Source: Tenebrionibacter intestinalis (GTDB taxonomy: Bacteria; Pseudomonadota; Gammaproteobacteria; Enterobacterales; Enterobacteriaceae). From it: a DNA stretch of 64,000 nt. Below, one piece after another: positions 49,460 through 59,627 of this stretch; position 1 is the stretch's first letter, and the number at the start of each line of letters is the position of its first letter. The position numbers and the translations under genes are program-made. The notes below the pieces were generated by a model. The model had not been told where the DNA came from. It did not search any database and saw only the letters and a list, made by a program, of their open reading frames with translations. Location of the stretch: NCBI RefSeq assembly GCF_016632365.1, contig NZ_JAEPBH010000007.1, positions 1 through 64,000 of the forward strand, read 5' to 3'.

Positions 49460-50601
49460 TGTCCTGCTCCTTCTGACGGCCTGCATACATAAAATGTTTC
49501 TTTGATGCCGGTTCTGGCTTCATACTGCGCGGCAACCGCCTGCTTTAGGGCGGGCACCAGCGTTTCAGGCACCAGCGCGACGACGCAACCGCCAAAGCCG
49601 CCGCCGGTCATACGTACGCCGCCATTCTCTCCAATCGCCCCCTTCACAATATCCACCAGCGTATCAATTTGCGGTACGGTGATTTCAAAATCATCGCGCA
49701 TCGAGGCGTGAGATTGCGCCATAAGCTCGCCCATGCGTTTCAGGTCGCCGCGCGCAAGCGCCTGTGCGGCCTCTGTGGTTCGGGCGTTTTCTGACAGGAC
49801 ATGGCGCACGCGTTTTGCCACCACGGGATCCAGCTCGTGGGCAACGCTGTTGAACTGCTCAAGGCTGACATCACGCAGCGCCTTTTGTTGGAAGAATCGA
49901 GCGCCGGTTTCACACTGCTCGCGGCGAGTATTGTATTCGCTGCCTACCAGCGTGCGTTTAAAATTACTGTTGATGATAACCACCGCTACGCCCGGCGGCA
50001 GCGGTACGGCTTTCGTGCCCAGCGAGCGGCAGTCGATAAGCAGCGCATGCCCCTGTTTGCCGAGCGCTGAAATCAGTTGGTCCATAATGCCGCAGTTGCA
50101 GCCTACAAACTGGTTTTCCGCTTCCTGGCCGTTAAGCGCCAGTTGCGCGCCGTCGAGCGGCAGATGCCACAGTAGCTGAAACGCCTTACCTACCGCCACT
50201 TCCAGCGATGCCGACGAACTCAGGCCAGCGCCCTGCGGCACATTGCCGCTGATGACCAGATCGGCGCCGCCGAAGCGGCCGTCACGTTTTTGCAGGTGCT
50301 TGACTACGCCGCGAACGTAGTTTGACCATTGTTGGCTTTCATGCGCAAGGACAGGGGCGTCAAGGGAGAATTCGTCGCTTTCGTTGGCGTAGTCGGCGGC
50401 AATCACCCTTACCTGGCGGTCATTGCGCGCCGCACAGGCGATGACTGTCCGGTAGTCAATTGCGCAGGGGAGGACGAAACCGTCGTTATAGTCCGTGTGC
50501 TCGCCGATAAGGTTCACGCGCCCTGGGGCCTGGATGATATGGGTGGCAGGGTAGCCAAATTTCTCGGCAAACAGCGCGGAAGTGTTCTCTTTCAGAGGCA
50601 T
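49453..50601 (-). CDS. galK: Galactokinase
   Basis: Phosphorylates alpha-D-galactose to galactose 1-phosphate with ATP, the first committed Leloir step. 382 residues, the E. coli length. GHMP-kinase motifs are clear: galactose signature [22 protein letters not shown] (about 26-47), the ATP loop [18 protein letters not shown] (about 116-133) and the C-terminal [14 protein letters not shown]. It overlaps galM and is two bases from galT. Confidence 0.98.
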   Translation of the reverse strand: MPLKENTSALFAEKFGYPATHIIQAPGRVNLIGEHTDYNDGFVLPCAIDYRTVIACAARNDRQVRVIAADYANESDEFSLDAPVLAHESQQWSNYVRGVVKHLQKRDGRFGGADLVISGNVPQGAGLSSSASLEVAVGKAFQLLWHLPLDGAQLALNGQEAENQFVGCNCGIMDQLISALGKQGHALLIDCRSLGTKAVPLPPGVAVVIINSNFKRTLVGSEYNTRREQCETGARFFQQKALRDVSLEQFNSVAHELDPVVAKRVRHVLSENARTTEAAQALARGDLKRMGELMAQSHASMRDDFEITVPQIDTLVDIVKGAIGENGGVRMTGGGFGGCVVALVPETLVPALKQAVAAQYEARTGIKETFYVCRPSEGAGQC

Positions 50602-50603
50602 TA

Positions 50604-51650
50604 TTATTCTCCGGATTCGCGAAAATGAATATCGCTGACCGCGCGCAGCTTCTCTGCCGCCTGTTCCGGCGTCAGGTCGCGCTGGGTTTCTGCCAGCAAT
50701 TCGTAGCCCACCATGAATTTGCGCACCGTGGCGGAACGCAGCAGCGGCGGGTAAAAATGGGCGTGTAGCTGCCAGTGCGTATTTTCTTCGCCGTTAAACG
50801 GCGCGCCGTGCCATCCCATAGAATAGGGGAAGGAGCAGCGAAACAGGTTGTCATAGCGGCTGGTTAATTTTTTCAGCGCCAGCGCCAGATCGGCGCGCTG
50901 CGCATCGCTCAGTTCGGGCAGGCGCAGCACCTGTGTTTTGGGGAGCAACAGCGTTTCAAATGGCCAGGCGGCCCAGTAAGGCACGACGGCCAGCCAGTGC
51001 CCGGTTTCCACCACTGTGCGGCTGCCGTTGGCCAGTTCACGCTGTACATAGTCCACAAGCATTGGCGAACCCTGCTGTATAAAATAGTCGCGCTGCTTTT
51101 CATCTTCGCACGCCGCCTCGTTGGGCAGGAAGCTATTGGCCCAGACCTGGCCGTGCGGATGCGGGTTCGAGCACCCCATCGCCGCCCCTTTATTTTCAAA
51201 CACCTGTACCCACGGATACGTCAGGCCCAACTCGGCGGTTTGCGTTTGCCAGGCGCTTACCACCGCTTCCAGCGAAGCCTGGGAGAGTTCAGGCAACGTT
51301 TTGCTGTGATCGGGGGAGAAGCAGATAACCCGGCTGGTGCCGCGGGCGCTCTGGGCGAGCATTAACGGATCGTGACTTTGTGGGGCCTGAGGCGTATCGG
51401 GCATCAGTGCGGCAAAGTCGTTCGTAAACACGTAGGTGCCGGTGTAGTCTGGGTTTTTGTCGCCCGTGACGCGGGTATTGCCAGGGCAGAGGTAACAGTC
51501 GGGATCGTGTGTCGGCAGCGTTTGCGGCGGCACGCTCTCCTGCGCCCCCTGCCAGGGGCGCTTTGCCCGGTGCGGCGATACAAGAACCCATTGTCCAGTC
51601 AGCGGGTTATAGCGGCGATGCGGGTGATCGACCGGATTGAACTGCGCCAT
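50604..51650 (-). CDS. galT: Galactose-1-phosphate uridylyltransferase
   Basis: Exchanges UMP between UDP-glucose and galactose 1-phosphate. From [28 protein letters not shown] the product is 348 residues as in E. coli. The catalytic HPH motif is in [11 protein letters not shown] (about residue 166) and zinc ligands include the CYLCPGN pair (52, 55) and later His residues ([11 protein letters not shown]). Separated by ten bases from galE. Confidence 0.98.
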   Translation of the reverse strand: MAQFNPVDHPHRRYNPLTGQWVLVSPHRAKRPWQGAQESVPPQTLPTHDPDCYLCPGNTRVTGDKNPDYTGTYVFTNDFAALMPDTPQAPQSHDPLMLAQSARGTSRVICFSPDHSKTLPELSQASLEAVVSAWQTQTAELGLTYPWVQVFENKGAAMGCSNPHPHGQVWANSFLPNEAACEDEKQRDYFIQQGSPMLVDYVQRELANGSRTVVETGHWLAVVPYWAAWPFETLLLPKTQVLRLPELSDAQRADLALALKKLTSRYDNLFRCSFPYSMGWHGAPFNGEENTHWQLHAHFYPPLLRSATVRKFMVGYELLAETQRDLTPEQAAEKLRAVSDIHFRESGE

Positions 51651-51660
51651 GATTTTTCCT

Positions 51661-52677
51661 TTAGTCGGGGTAGCCCAGCGGGTGACGCGACTGCCAACGC
51701 CAGGTGTCCTGCGCGGTATCGTCAAGCGTGCGCGTTACGCGCCAGTTCAGCTCTTTATCGGCTTTGGCGGCATCGGCCCAGTAAGCGGGCAGATCGCCGG
51801 CGCGACGCGGGGCGAAATGGTAATTGACCGGCTTACCGCAGGCCCGGCTGAAGGCGTTGACCACATCCAGCACGCTGCTGCCGATGCCGGCGCCGAGGTT
51901 ATAAATATGAACGCCAGGCTTGCCTGCCAGTTGCTGCATAGCCGCAACGTGGCCATCGGCAAGATCCATGACGTGAATATAGTCGCGCACGGCGGTGCCG
52001 TCCTGCGTAGGGTAGTCGTTGCCAAATACTGACAGCGACTCGCGGCGGCCCACGGCTACCTGAGCGATGTAGGGCATCAGATTGTTAGGAATGCCCTGCG
52101 GATCCTCGCCCATGTCGCCTGAAGGATGCGCGCCTACCGGGTTGAAGTAGCGCAGCAGCGCCACGCTAAATTGCGGACAGGCAGTCTGGAGATCGGTGAG
52201 GATTTGCTCCACCATGAGTTTACTGCGGCCATAGGGGCTGGCCGGGTAGCCGGTCGGCAAACTTTCGACATACGGAATCTGGGGCTGATCGCCGTAAACG
52301 GTGGCGGATGAGCTGAAAATAAAGTTCGTCACGCCAGCGTTGCGCATGGCATGTGCAAGACGTAGCGTACCGTTGACGTTGGTATCATAATATTCCAGCG
52401 GCGCATTAACCGACTCGCCGACGGCTTTGAGCGCGGCGAAGTGGATGACGGCGTCTACCGAATGATCGTTGAAAATCTTTGCCAGCAGCGCGTCGTCGCG
52501 TACATCGCCTTCAATAAAAAGCGGCGTTTTGCCACTGAGGCGCTCAATGACCGGCACCACGCTGCGCTTGCTGTTGCAGAGGTTATCAAGAATGATAACC
52601 TCATGCCCTTTCTCCAGTAATTGTACGCAGGTATGACTACCAATGTAACCGCTACCACCTGTTACCAGAACTTTCAT
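51661..52677 (-). CDS. galE: UDP-glucose 4-epimerase
   Basis: NAD-dependent interconversion of UDP-galactose and UDP-glucose, needed both for galactose catabolism and for surface polysaccharides. 338 residues from [17 protein letters not shown], as in E. coli. The NAD loop GGSGYIG (7-13) and the catalytic Ser-Tyr-Lys ([15 protein letters not shown]) are intact. First gene of galETKM; the internal GalR/GalS operator lies inside its fifth to tenth codons. Confidence 0.98.
   Translation of the reverse strand: MKVLVTGGSGYIGSHTCVQLLEKGHEVIILDNLCNSKRSVVPVIERLSGKTPLFIEGDVRDDALLAKIFNDHSVDAVIHFAALKAVGESVNAPLEYYDTNVNGTLRLAHAMRNAGVTNFIFSSSATVYGDQPQIPYVESLPTGYPASPYGRSKLMVEQILTDLQTACPQFSVALLRYFNPVGAHPSGDMGEDPQGIPNNLMPYIAQVAVGRRESLSVFGNDYPTQDGTAVRDYIHVMDLADGHVAAMQQLAGKPGVHIYNLGAGIGSSVLDVVNAFSRACGKPVNYHFAPRRAGDLPAYWADAAKADKELNWRVTRTLDDTAQDTWRWQSRHPLGYPD
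52643..52658 (-). promoter_or_regulatory. Internal gal operator (OI) within galE
   Basis: On the minus strand the sequence GTGGTAGCGGTTACAT equals the E. coli OI operator. It overlaps the galE codons for GGSGYI. With OE it allows GalR-HU looping repression. Confidence 0.93.
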
Positions 52678-52714
52678 TATTTGCTCCATTAAGCCCGGTT
52701 ATTGAAATTAACTT

Positions 52715-52745
52715 AGCATAACAGAATGACTAAAAGTGTGACATG
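52715..52745 (-). promoter_or_regulatory. gal P1/P2 promoter and CRP site
   Basis: On the minus strand a -10 tatgct (52715-52720) lies downstream of tgtcacacttttagtca (about 52728-52744), which is nearly identical to the CRP site of the E. coli gal promoter. The layout OE, CRP, -10, OI is as in E. coli. Confidence 0.85.
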
Positions 52746-52755
52746 CGCAGGATTA

Positions 52756-52771
52756 GTGGAATCGTTTACAC
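52756..52771 (-). promoter_or_regulatory. External gal operator (OE)
   Basis: GTGTAAACGATTCCAC on the minus strand is identical to the E. coli external operator for GalR and GalS, 113 bp from OI. Confidence 0.95.
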
Positions 52772-53139
52772 TCGGGGCGTAAGCGGTGAAACAGAAAATA
52801 AAATTTATATAAATCAGCGATGAGGCGTATTTTTCCGGCTAGTCTGAAAATGCGGCGAAAACGAGGGGCTGGACTAATGCCGGCGAGAGAAGGTGAAGTG
52901 GGCGCTCCGTTTACTTAAAGCCCGACGACAAAGGGGGCGTCAGGTGAACGGGCAAAGCGGGCCGCCTTACAAACGCCTGCGGCCCCGCAAAATTGCGGTA
53001 CGCCCGCAGTCCGGCCAGCAGCCTGCGGTTCGCCGGTTTTAGCGGGCGTCAGCAACCCTGCGCTGTAAGGCTGCATCCATTAAAAGCGAACGGGGATGCT
53101 GGCCAAATAAAAAGAAAATCGGCACGGTTATCCCGATAG
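52772..53139. other. Spacer between galE and modF
   Basis: Non-coding 368 bp. It starts AT-rich (52790-52840) and includes repeat B (52911-53066). No gene is visible. Confidence 0.6.
52911..53066 (+). repeat. Dispersed repeat B, short copy
   Basis: Begins ctccgtttacttaaagcc and includes gacaaaggggg, tgaacgggcaaagcgggccg, aaacgcctgcgg and finally agcgggcgtcagcaaccc, in the same order as the minus strand of 46971-47216 but without about 90 internal bases. Inverted repeats at its left end suggest a stem-loop. Confidence 0.75.
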
Positions 53140-54612
53140 TTACTTCAGCCTGTCGGTCTGGTAGCGATAGCGCTCGCCGTCGGCAATAAAACTCAGGCGG
53201 TGGGTAATGCATTGCGGCGCGTCCTGCGCATGGTGAGAGACGAATAAAAGCTGAGTATCGCCTTCGCCAATCAGAATATCGACAAAGCGGCGCACCAACT
53301 GGCGGTTGAGCGGATCCAGCCCCTGCAAAGGCTCATCCAGAATCAACAGCGTGGGGTGTTTTACCAGCGCGCGGGCAATCAGCACCAGCCGCTGTTGTCC
53401 CCAGGACAGGCTGTGAAATGGAGTATTTGCTGCGTTCTTATCCATTCCGAGCAGCGCCAGCCACTCCCGCGCCAGCGCCTGCTGACGGTCGGAGGGGGCT
53501 TCGTAGAGCCCAATTGAGTCGAAATAACCTGACAGCACCACAGTGAGCACCGGGGCGCTGACGCGGTAATCCAGGTGCAGGCTGCTGCTGACGTAGCCAA
53601 TGTGTTTTTTAATATCCCAGATCGTTTCACCGCTGCCGCGCCGGCGGCCGAACAGCGTCAGATCGTTGCTGTAGCCCTGGGGATGATCGCCGGTTATCAG
53701 GTTTAGCAGCGTGGATTTTCCCGCGCCGTTAGGGCCGCAAATCTGCCAGTGTTCGCCGGGATGCACCGTCCAGTTAAGCGAATGCAAAACGGGTCGTTCA
53801 TTATAGGAAACAACGCCATTGCGCAGAACAATACGCGGTTCATTGTCTGGCAGGCGCGCGCAGGCCGTGGCGTCATCCGCTTGCGGTAACCGCGCGTCGG
53901 ACAGTTTTTCACTTAAGGCCAGTTGCGCAATCAGCGCCTGCTCAAGCAACTGCTGTTTTGCGCCGGTGTCGCTGAGCGTACAGTCTGCCAGCACGCCGGC
54001 GTTGCGCACAAAATCTGGAATATCGTCAAAGCGGTTAAGGATGAGCGCAAGCGTATAGCCCTGGTGATTAAGCTTCGCCAGAAGCTGCGCCAGGCTATCG
54101 CGCGAGGCGACATCAAGCCCATCGAATGGCTCGTCAAATACCAACAACGACGGACGCGGCATCAGCGCCTGACACAGTAGCGCTTTGCGCGTTTCGCCGG
54201 TGGACAGATATTTGAAGCGGCGTTCGAGCAGATGGCTGATGCCAAAGCATTCCGCCAGTTCGCGACAGCGGCCCTCATCAACGGTTTCATCCTGAATTAT
54301 TTGCGCCGTAGTGCGCCCCGTGTCTTCCTCATCGGGGCTGAGCAAATCGGTATTATTGCGCTGCCACTCTTCGCTGACCAGTTTTTGCAACCGTTCAAAG
54401 GAAACAAGGGCAATACGCTCAAACGTACAGCGGCGTTCACCCGTTAACAGCGGCAGATCGCCTGCCAGGGCGCGCGCCAGCGCAGATTTTCCACTGCCGT
54501 TAGCGCCAACGAAAGCCCAGGCTTCGCCGGCACGCAGCATAAGTTCGGCAATAGAAAGGGCGCGAGTATCGCTAAGGCGAAACGTGCCTTGCGTAATATG
54601 CAACACAGACAT
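53140..54612 (-). CDS. modF: Molybdate-linked ABC ATPase ModF
   Basis: Two fused ABC ATPase domains without a membrane part, 490 residues as in E. coli when started at MSVLHITQGTFRLSDTR. Both Walker A loops (GANGSGKSA near 35; GPNGAGKST near 290), signature-like stretches (LSTGETRK; LSWGQQRL) and Walker B (LLVFDEPFDGLD; LLILDEPLQGLD) are present. It follows modE in the same direction and is co-transcribed with it in E. coli; its cellular role in molybdenum metabolism is unclear. Confidence 0.96.
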   Translation of the reverse strand: MSVLHITQGTFRLSDTRALSIAELMLRAGEAWAFVGANGSGKSALARALAGDLPLLTGERRCTFERIALVSFERLQKLVSEEWQRNNTDLLSPDEEDTGRTTAQIIQDETVDEGRCRELAECFGISHLLERRFKYLSTGETRKALLCQALMPRPSLLVFDEPFDGLDVASRDSLAQLLAKLNHQGYTLALILNRFDDIPDFVRNAGVLADCTLSDTGAKQQLLEQALIAQLALSEKLSDARLPQADDATACARLPDNEPRIVLRNGVVSYNERPVLHSLNWTVHPGEHWQICGPNGAGKSTLLNLITGDHPQGYSNDLTLFGRRRGSGETIWDIKKHIGYVSSSLHLDYRVSAPVLTVVLSGYFDSIGLYEAPSDRQQALAREWLALLGMDKNAANTPFHSLSWGQQRLVLIARALVKHPTLLILDEPLQGLDPLNRQLVRRFVDILIGEGDTQLLFVSHHAQDAPQCITHRLSFIADGERYRYQTDRLK

Positions 54613-54688
54613 GTTATATCCCATTTTTTGCAGCAACAGTCTACAGGGATACGTGTTGTCCCGGCCAATGTCAATTGGCCGGTATGAA

Positions 54689-55480
54689 TTAGCAGAGTGT
54701 GGCAACAATAACCCGATCGGCGTTAAAAAAAGCGGTCACTTCCTCGCCTGCGGTAAAATTCTCCGCCCGTGCGCGCTCAGCGGGGAGAGTGGCGCACAAC
54801 GTCTCTGCGCCCGGCAGGCGAACCAGAATTTCGCTCTGGTTTGCGTCGCTCTCTACGCGGGTAATTACGCCGCTTAGTTGGTTATCGGCGCCCTGCGCCT
54901 GTGCGGCGTTGCGGGTAAGCGTAATCCAGGGCGCTTTAATCAGCACCAGAACTTCCTTACCGCAGTCCAGCCCCAGCCGTTCTCCGCTCTGGCGTGTAAC
55001 CGCAGCTTTAAGGCTGGTGCGTCCGTCTGCCAGCAAAATTTCCACATATTGCTGTACCTGCTCGCTGTTTCGGCGCACCACAGTGCCAAATAGCTGGTTA
55101 CGCGCGCTGGTTTGCAGCGAGAAGCGGGAAATCGCCGCCAGCAGGCTATCGAGCGCCAGCGTATCGTCGCGCAGCACGTCAAACGCCTTGCGCTGAATCT
55201 GCGCGAGCAGCTCGTAAAGCTGAATCAAACGATGTCCGTAGGCCGTCAGATGAGCGCCGCCGCCGCCTTTACCGCCGGTCGCGCGTTCCACCAGCGTCTG
55301 GTCGGTAAGTTGATTCATTTCGTAGATGGCGTCCCAGGCGCTTTTATAACTGATCCCGGCAAGCTTAGCGCCCTGGCTTATCGACCCGGTATGATCGATT
55401 TGTTTGAGTAACGCAATGCGTCGCGGATCGGCAAACAACCGATCGTGGAGCTTCAGCGTTAACAGAATTTCTGCCTGCAT
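54689..55480 (-). CDS. modE: Molybdate-responsive regulator ModE
   Basis: Molybdate-binding transcription factor that represses modABC and activates molybdoenzyme genes. 263 residues (E. coli 262) from MQAEILLTLKLHDRLFADPRR. N-terminal winged helix (about 1-110) with ISQGAKLAGISYKSAWDAIYEMN as recognition region, then two Mop domains (about 125-190 and 200-263), with the first Mop containing SARNQLFGTVV. Divergent from acrZ-modABC. Its operator is visible before modA. Confidence 0.97.
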   Translation of the reverse strand: MQAEILLTLKLHDRLFADPRRIALLKQIDHTGSISQGAKLAGISYKSAWDAIYEMNQLTDQTLVERATGGKGGGGAHLTAYGHRLIQLYELLAQIQRKAFDVLRDDTLALDSLLAAISRFSLQTSARNQLFGTVVRRNSEQVQQYVEILLADGRTSLKAAVTRQSGERLGLDCGKEVLVLIKAPWITLTRNAAQAQGADNQLSGVITRVESDANQSEILVRLPGAETLCATLPAERARAENFTAGEEVTAFFNADRVIVATLC

Positions 55481-55597
55481 AACCTGGCCCTGATGCAAAA
55501 ATAGCTATATTACTCGCTTGCGCCAGTGCGCACAAAAGGCGATGCTTTTTGTCACATCGCCGGTAAAATGGCGCTTCGAATTTTGCTGGAGGCAAGT

Positions 55598-55747
55598 ATG
55601 TTCGAATTATTGAAAAGTCTGGTATTCGCGGTGGTCATGGTACCTGTGATGATGGCGGTAATTCTTGGCCTCATCTATGGTCTGGGAGAGCTGTTCAACC
55701 TTCTTTCCGCAGTAGGTCACAACGATCGCGCAAAACAGTCGCGCTAA
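55598..55747 (+). CDS. acrZ: Multidrug efflux pump accessory protein AcrZ
   Basis: A 49-residue single-helix inner-membrane protein that binds AcrB and widens its substrate range. The match to E. coli AcrZ is clear ([34 protein letters not shown], a bent helix with MVPV). An upstream in-frame ATG at 55526 is not used; the ribosome site ggaggc lies before 55598. Located between modE and modA as in E. coli. A short hairpin (agcgccc...gggcg, about 55757-55775) with a T run follows as terminator. Confidence 0.95.
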   Translation: MFELLKSLVFAVVMVPVMMAVILGLIYGLGELFNLLSAVGHNDRAKQSR

Positions 55748-55755
55748 TTCCTCTT

Positions 55756-55782
55756 AGCGCCCGGGTTCATCGGGCGTTTTTT
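55756..55782 (+). terminator. acrZ terminator
   Basis: agcgcccgggttcatcgggcg followed by ttttttg: a GC stem (cgccc/gggcg) with T run nine bases after the acrZ stop. Confidence 0.85.
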
Positions 55783-55843
55783 GTTTTACCTCTAAAGTTC
55801 CTGAAAAATTTTGCCGATAGCATTGTGTAGTCAATGGTTCTGT

Positions 55844-55867
55844 CGTTATATTTGCGATTACATAACG
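55844..55867 (+). promoter_or_regulatory. ModE operator of modABC
   Basis: cgttatat-N7-tacataacg spans 24 bases and is essentially the E. coli ModE site (cgttatat...tacataacg), 20 bases before the modA start. Mo-ModE should repress when molybdate is plentiful. Confidence 0.93.
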
Positions 55868-55886
55868 ATGGCGCAGGAGAAAAACA

Positions 55887-56666
55887 ATGGCAAATGCAAA
55901 TTTATGGGGACGTATCGCATTTAGCACGGTATTAACGCTGGCTGCGGCCGGCCAGGCGGTAGCGGCGGAAAAAGTGACGGTTTTTGCTGCAGCGTCATTA
56001 ACCAACGCGTTACAGGATATCGCCGCGCAGTATAAAAAAGAGAAGAACGTTGAGGTGGTTTCCTCCTTTGCGTCTTCTTCAACGCTGGCGCGCCAGATTG
56101 AAGCGGGCGCCCCGGCGGATCTGTTTATTTCCGCCGATCAGCAATGGATGGACTACGCCGCCGACAAGGCGGTTATTGAACCGGATGCCCGTATTACGCT
56201 GCTGACCAATAGCCTTGTCGTCGTCGCGCCGCAGGCGAGTAAGCAGCCTGCATTTACTATCAGCAATAAAACTGACTGGCTGGCGCTGTTAAAAGGCGGA
56301 CGCCTGGCAACCGGCGACCCGCAGCACGTACCGGCGGGGATTTATGCTAAAGAAGCGCTGACAAAGCTGGGCGTATGGAATACTCTTGTGTCGAAACTGG
56401 CGCCTGCCGAAGATGTGCGTAGCGCGCTGGCGCTGGTGGAACGTAGCGAAGCGCCGCTGGGTATCGTTTATGGGACAGATGCAATTGCCAGTAAGGGTGT
56501 TAAAGTTGTCGCAACATTCCCGGAAAACTCTCACAAAAAAGTGGAATATCCTATGGCGGTGGTAAAATCGCATCAGAATGCTGCCGTAACGGGTTTCTAT
56601 AACTATCTGCAGGGGCCGGAAGCCGCTGCGATTTTTAAACGATATGGATTTACGACGACGTCATGA
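55887..56666 (+). CDS. modA: Molybdate-binding periplasmic protein ModA
   Basis: Solute-binding protein of the high-affinity molybdate (and tungstate) ABC transporter. 259 residues (E. coli 257); signal peptide ending GQAVAA (about residue 25). Ligand residues of the family occur in FAAASLTNALQDIA (Ser), SFASSSTLARQIEAGAPADLF and the later GDPQHVPAGIYAKEAL and GIVYGTDA. It overlaps modB by four bases. Confidence 0.97.
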   Translation: MANANLWGRIAFSTVLTLAAAGQAVAAEKVTVFAAASLTNALQDIAAQYKKEKNVEVVSSFASSSTLARQIEAGAPADLFISADQQWMDYAADKAVIEPDARITLLTNSLVVVAPQASKQPAFTISNKTDWLALLKGGRLATGDPQHVPAGIYAKEALTKLGVWNTLVSKLAPAEDVRSALALVERSEAPLGIVYGTDAIASKGVKVVATFPENSHKKVEYPMAVVKSHQNAAVTGFYNYLQGPEAAAIFKRYGFTTTS

Positions 56667-57352
56667 TATTAAGCGATCCCGAATGGCAGGCTGTGCTATT
56701 GAGCCTGCGTGTTTCACTGTTTGCTGTTTTGTTTAGCCTCCCGTTCGGGATCCTGTTTGCCTGGCTTCTGGTTCGCGGCCGTTTTCCTGGCAAGGCGCTA
56801 CTGGACAGCCTTATCCACCTGCCGCTGGTGCTGCCGCCGGTGGTCGTGGGCTACCTTCTTCTTATCCTTATGGGGCGGCGCGGAATTATCGGCGGCTGGC
56901 TTTATGATGCGTTTGGCGTCAGCTTTGCCTTTAGCTGGCGCGGCGCGGTATTGGCCGCTGCGGTTATGTCATTTCCGCTGATGGTACGCGCAATACGCCT
57001 GGCGCTGGAGGCGGTGGATATTAAACTCGAACAGGCGGCATGCACGTTAGGAGCAGGGCGCTGGCGCGTATTCTGCACCATTACGCTACCGCTGATGTCG
57101 CCGGGTATTATTGTCGGCACCGTGCTGGCGTTTGCCCGCTCGCTCGGCGAATTTGGCGCGACCATTACTTTTGTGTCTAATATTCCTGGCGAAACCCGTA
57201 CCATTCCTTCCGCTATGTACACCCTTATCCAGACGCCGGGCGGCGAGAGCGCTGCGGCGCGGCTGTGCGTTATCTCCGTGCTACTGGCGCTGATTTCGCT
57301 GCTGATTTCAGAGTGGCTGGCGCGCAGGAGCCGCAAGAGAATGGGAGGTTAA
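56663..57352 (+). CDS. modB: Molybdate ABC transporter permease ModB
   Basis: Inner-membrane permease, 229 residues as in E. coli, with five predicted helices. The EAA loop that contacts the ATPase is visible as EQAACTLGAGRWRVFCTITLPLMSPGIIVG (about 113-145). It overlaps modA (ATGA) and lies three bases from modC. Confidence 0.97.
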   Translation: MILSDPEWQAVLLSLRVSLFAVLFSLPFGILFAWLLVRGRFPGKALLDSLIHLPLVLPPVVVGYLLLILMGRRGIIGGWLYDAFGVSFAFSWRGAVLAAAVMSFPLMVRAIRLALEAVDIKLEQAACTLGAGRWRVFCTITLPLMSPGIIVGTVLAFARSLGEFGATITFVSNIPGETRTIPSAMYTLIQTPGGESAAARLCVISVLLALISLLISEWLARRSRKRMGG

Positions 57353-57355
57353 GCC

Positions 57356-58414
57356 ATGCTGGAACTCGATTTTACCCAGACGCTGGGTCAGCACTGTCTG
57401 AACGTTAATGAGCGTCTGCCGGGACAGGGCGTTACCGCTATTTTTGGGGTATCCGGAGCGGGTAAAACATCGCTAATTAATGCGATAAGCGGACTGACAG
57501 CGCCGCAGCAAGGGCGCATCGTGCTTAACGGACGCGTACTTAGCGATACAGGGCAGGGCATTTTTTTACCGCCGCAGAAGCGCCGTATCGGGTATGTGTT
57601 TCAGGATGCGCGTCTGTTCCCGCACTACCGGGTTATAGGCAACCTGAAGTACGCGATGGCGAAAAAAATGGAAAGCCAGTTTGACGCGCTGGTACAGCTA
57701 CTGGGTATCAAGCATCTGCTTTACCGTATGCCGTGGAGCCTCTCGGGCGGTGAAAAACAGCGCGTCGCCATCGGCCGTGCGCTGTTGAGCGCGCCGGAAT
57801 TATTGCTGCTCGACGAACCGCTGGCTTCGCTGGATATTCCGCGCAAGCGTGAGCTGCTCCCCTGGCTGCAACGAATGGCGAGTGAAATTAACGTGCCGAT
57901 GCTTTATGTCAGCCATTCGCTGGATGAAATCCTCCATCTGGCGGATAAAGTGCTGGTGCTGGAAAACGGCAGCGTTAAGGCCTTTGGCGATCTGGAGAAA
58001 ATCTGGGGCAGTTCGGTAATGCACCCCTGGCTGCCAAAAGAGCAGCAGAGCAGCGTGTTGAAGGTAAATGTGCTGGAGCATCACCCCCACTACGCCATGA
58101 CGGCGCTGGCGCTTGGCGATCAGATTTTATGGGTGCACAGGCTTGAGCAGGCGTTGCATACTGCGCTGCGTATACGCATTCAGGCTTCGGACGTGTCGCT
58201 GGCATTGCAACCGCCAGTAAAAACCAGTATTCGCAATGTGCTGCGCGCGCGGGTTGTGGCCTGTTTTGATGACGAAGGCCAGGTTGAGGTGCAACTGGAC
58301 GTAGGAGGGCGTACGCTCTGGGCGCGCATTAGCCCCTGGGCGCGGGATGAGCTTTCTATTCGCCCGGATGTGCGGGTGTATGCGCAGATAAAAAGCGTAT
58401 CAATCGCAACCTGA
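57356..58414 (+). CDS. modC: Molybdate ABC transporter ATPase ModC
   Basis: Energy-coupling ATPase of the molybdate importer. 352 residues as in E. coli. Walker [10 protein letters not shown] (about 31-39), Q loop [10 protein letters not shown], signature [15 protein letters not shown], Walker [13 protein letters not shown] and the switch VSHSLDE are intact; the C-terminal Mop-like domain (about 290-352) probably senses molybdate. Last gene of modABC. Confidence 0.98.
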   Translation: MLELDFTQTLGQHCLNVNERLPGQGVTAIFGVSGAGKTSLINAISGLTAPQQGRIVLNGRVLSDTGQGIFLPPQKRRIGYVFQDARLFPHYRVIGNLKYAMAKKMESQFDALVQLLGIKHLLYRMPWSLSGGEKQRVAIGRALLSAPELLLLDEPLASLDIPRKRELLPWLQRMASEINVPMLYVSHSLDEILHLADKVLVLENGSVKAFGDLEKIWGSSVMHPWLPKEQQSSVLKVNVLEHHPHYAMTALALGDQILWVHRLEQALHTALRIRIQASDVSLALQPPVKTSIRNVLRARVVACFDDEGQVEVQLDVGGRTLWARISPWARDELSIRPDVRVYAQIKSVSIAT

Positions 58415-58808
58415 CTGCGGCTGCTTTAAGCCAGGAAGCGAGAAAATAACCGCTTCGCATACCAGTGTCGAAGGGTGCCCGGCGCAAATAAAAGTAATGT
58501 GGCCAGCCCTGTGCTTCGATATGGCATGGATTTGCATTAACAGGCGTCGTTATTCACAGCCATACCTGACTGGCTGGCCTGACTGCCGGCAGGGGCGTTT
58601 TATTGCATCCTGGCGTGCGATCGCTTTAGCGCCGCGCGACGAGATATTGTCCGCTCAAACCACGCCTGTGGCGAGACGGTTTTGCGCAGTCCTGGTTTTT
58701 TGCAGCCGGCGAAAGCCAGCCCCCATCGGGCTTGCTGTTTGCCGTAGCGGACAGCCTATTGTCGTATGGCCCGCGCTTTTTCGCGTTTCACTATTCTTTG
58801 GCAATCAG
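58415..58808. other. Spacer between modC and ybhA
   Basis: Convergent spacer of 394 bp. I see a cgcttcct...aagcg-like hairpin near 58434-58455 but no gene; ORFs crossing it are antisense to ybhA. Confidence 0.55.
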
Positions 58809-59627
58809 CTACAGCAGCCAGCGGTAAATAGCGTCGGCAATGCCGTCCTCCTGATTTGTCCCCGTTACTTTATCTGCGCGAGCCTTAATGGCGTCGTCGG
58901 CATTGCCCATCGCAATGCCCAACCCGGCGGCTTCGAGCATGCTCAGGTCATTAAAGTTATCGCCAAACGCCACTACCTGCTTCATATGCAAGCCCTGGGT
59001 TTCTACCCAACGCGCCAGGCGGCTGCCCTTACTGTTGCCGTGCGATACCACGTCAACCTGATCGCGCCACGACCATTCGCAGGCCAGGCCGGGGCAGGCG
59101 TTCAATTCTTCGGCCGCTGTTTTCAGGCGCGCTACGGCCTCGCCGGTCAGTGCGAATTTCCAGATTGCGCTGGCCGCCAGCGCCGCCTCACGCAGTGACG
59201 GCACCTGACGGAACGTCGGACGCTGGGCGGCCGGCAGCGACTGCGCCCAGTTGAGCGTGCGCGCAACGTGGCCGGTTGGCGTTTCATATAGCATGGCGTC
59301 ATCAACGTACATCAGCGCATGAATGCCCCGGGCATCCAGTACGTCCAGTACCTGCAGCGCCTGCCGGGCGCTGAGCGGATTTCCCTCCAGCACGGCCTGG
59401 CGCGGGTAGTCATACAGATAAGCGCCGTTACAGCAGATGGCGGGCGTATCCAGCGCCAGCGCCTGGTAAAACGGATGAATGGCGACGTGGTGGCGCCCGG
59501 TTGCGATGAGCAACTGGTAACCGGCGTCTCTGGCGCGCTGTAGCGCCGCCACGGAGGCTGGAGAAAGGGTTTTTTGTTGGGTCAACAGCGTACCGTCAAG
59601 ATCAAGCGCAATAACGCGGTAAGTCAT
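58809..59627 (-). CDS. ybhA: Pyridoxal phosphatase / HAD phosphatase YbhA
   Basis: HAD-superfamily Cof-type phosphatase, 272 residues as in E. coli YbhA, which dephosphorylates pyridoxal phosphate and other sugar phosphates. Motif I DLDGTLLT (Asp nucleophile about residue 9), motif II ATGRHH, motif III Lys in GNSKGSRL and motif IV GDNFNDLSMLEAAG are present. The protein is soluble. It is transcribed divergently from pgl. Confidence 0.95.
   Translation of the reverse strand: MTYRVIALDLDGTLLTQQKTLSPASVAALQRARDAGYQLLIATGRHHVAIHPFYQALALDTPAICCNGAYLYDYPRQAVLEGNPLSARQALQVLDVLDARGIHALMYVDDAMLYETPTGHVARTLNWAQSLPAAQRPTFRQVPSLREAALAASAIWKFALTGEAVARLKTAAEELNACPGLACEWSWRDQVDVVSHGNSKGSRLARWVETQGLHMKQVVAFGDNFNDLSMLEAAGLGIAMGNADDAIKARADKVTGTNQEDGIADAIYRWLL

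Noticed and set aside
58497-59198. 233-codon ORF overlapping ybhA antisense
   Set aside because: Mostly antisense to ybhA, which is a clear HAD phosphatase; the remainder has no features.
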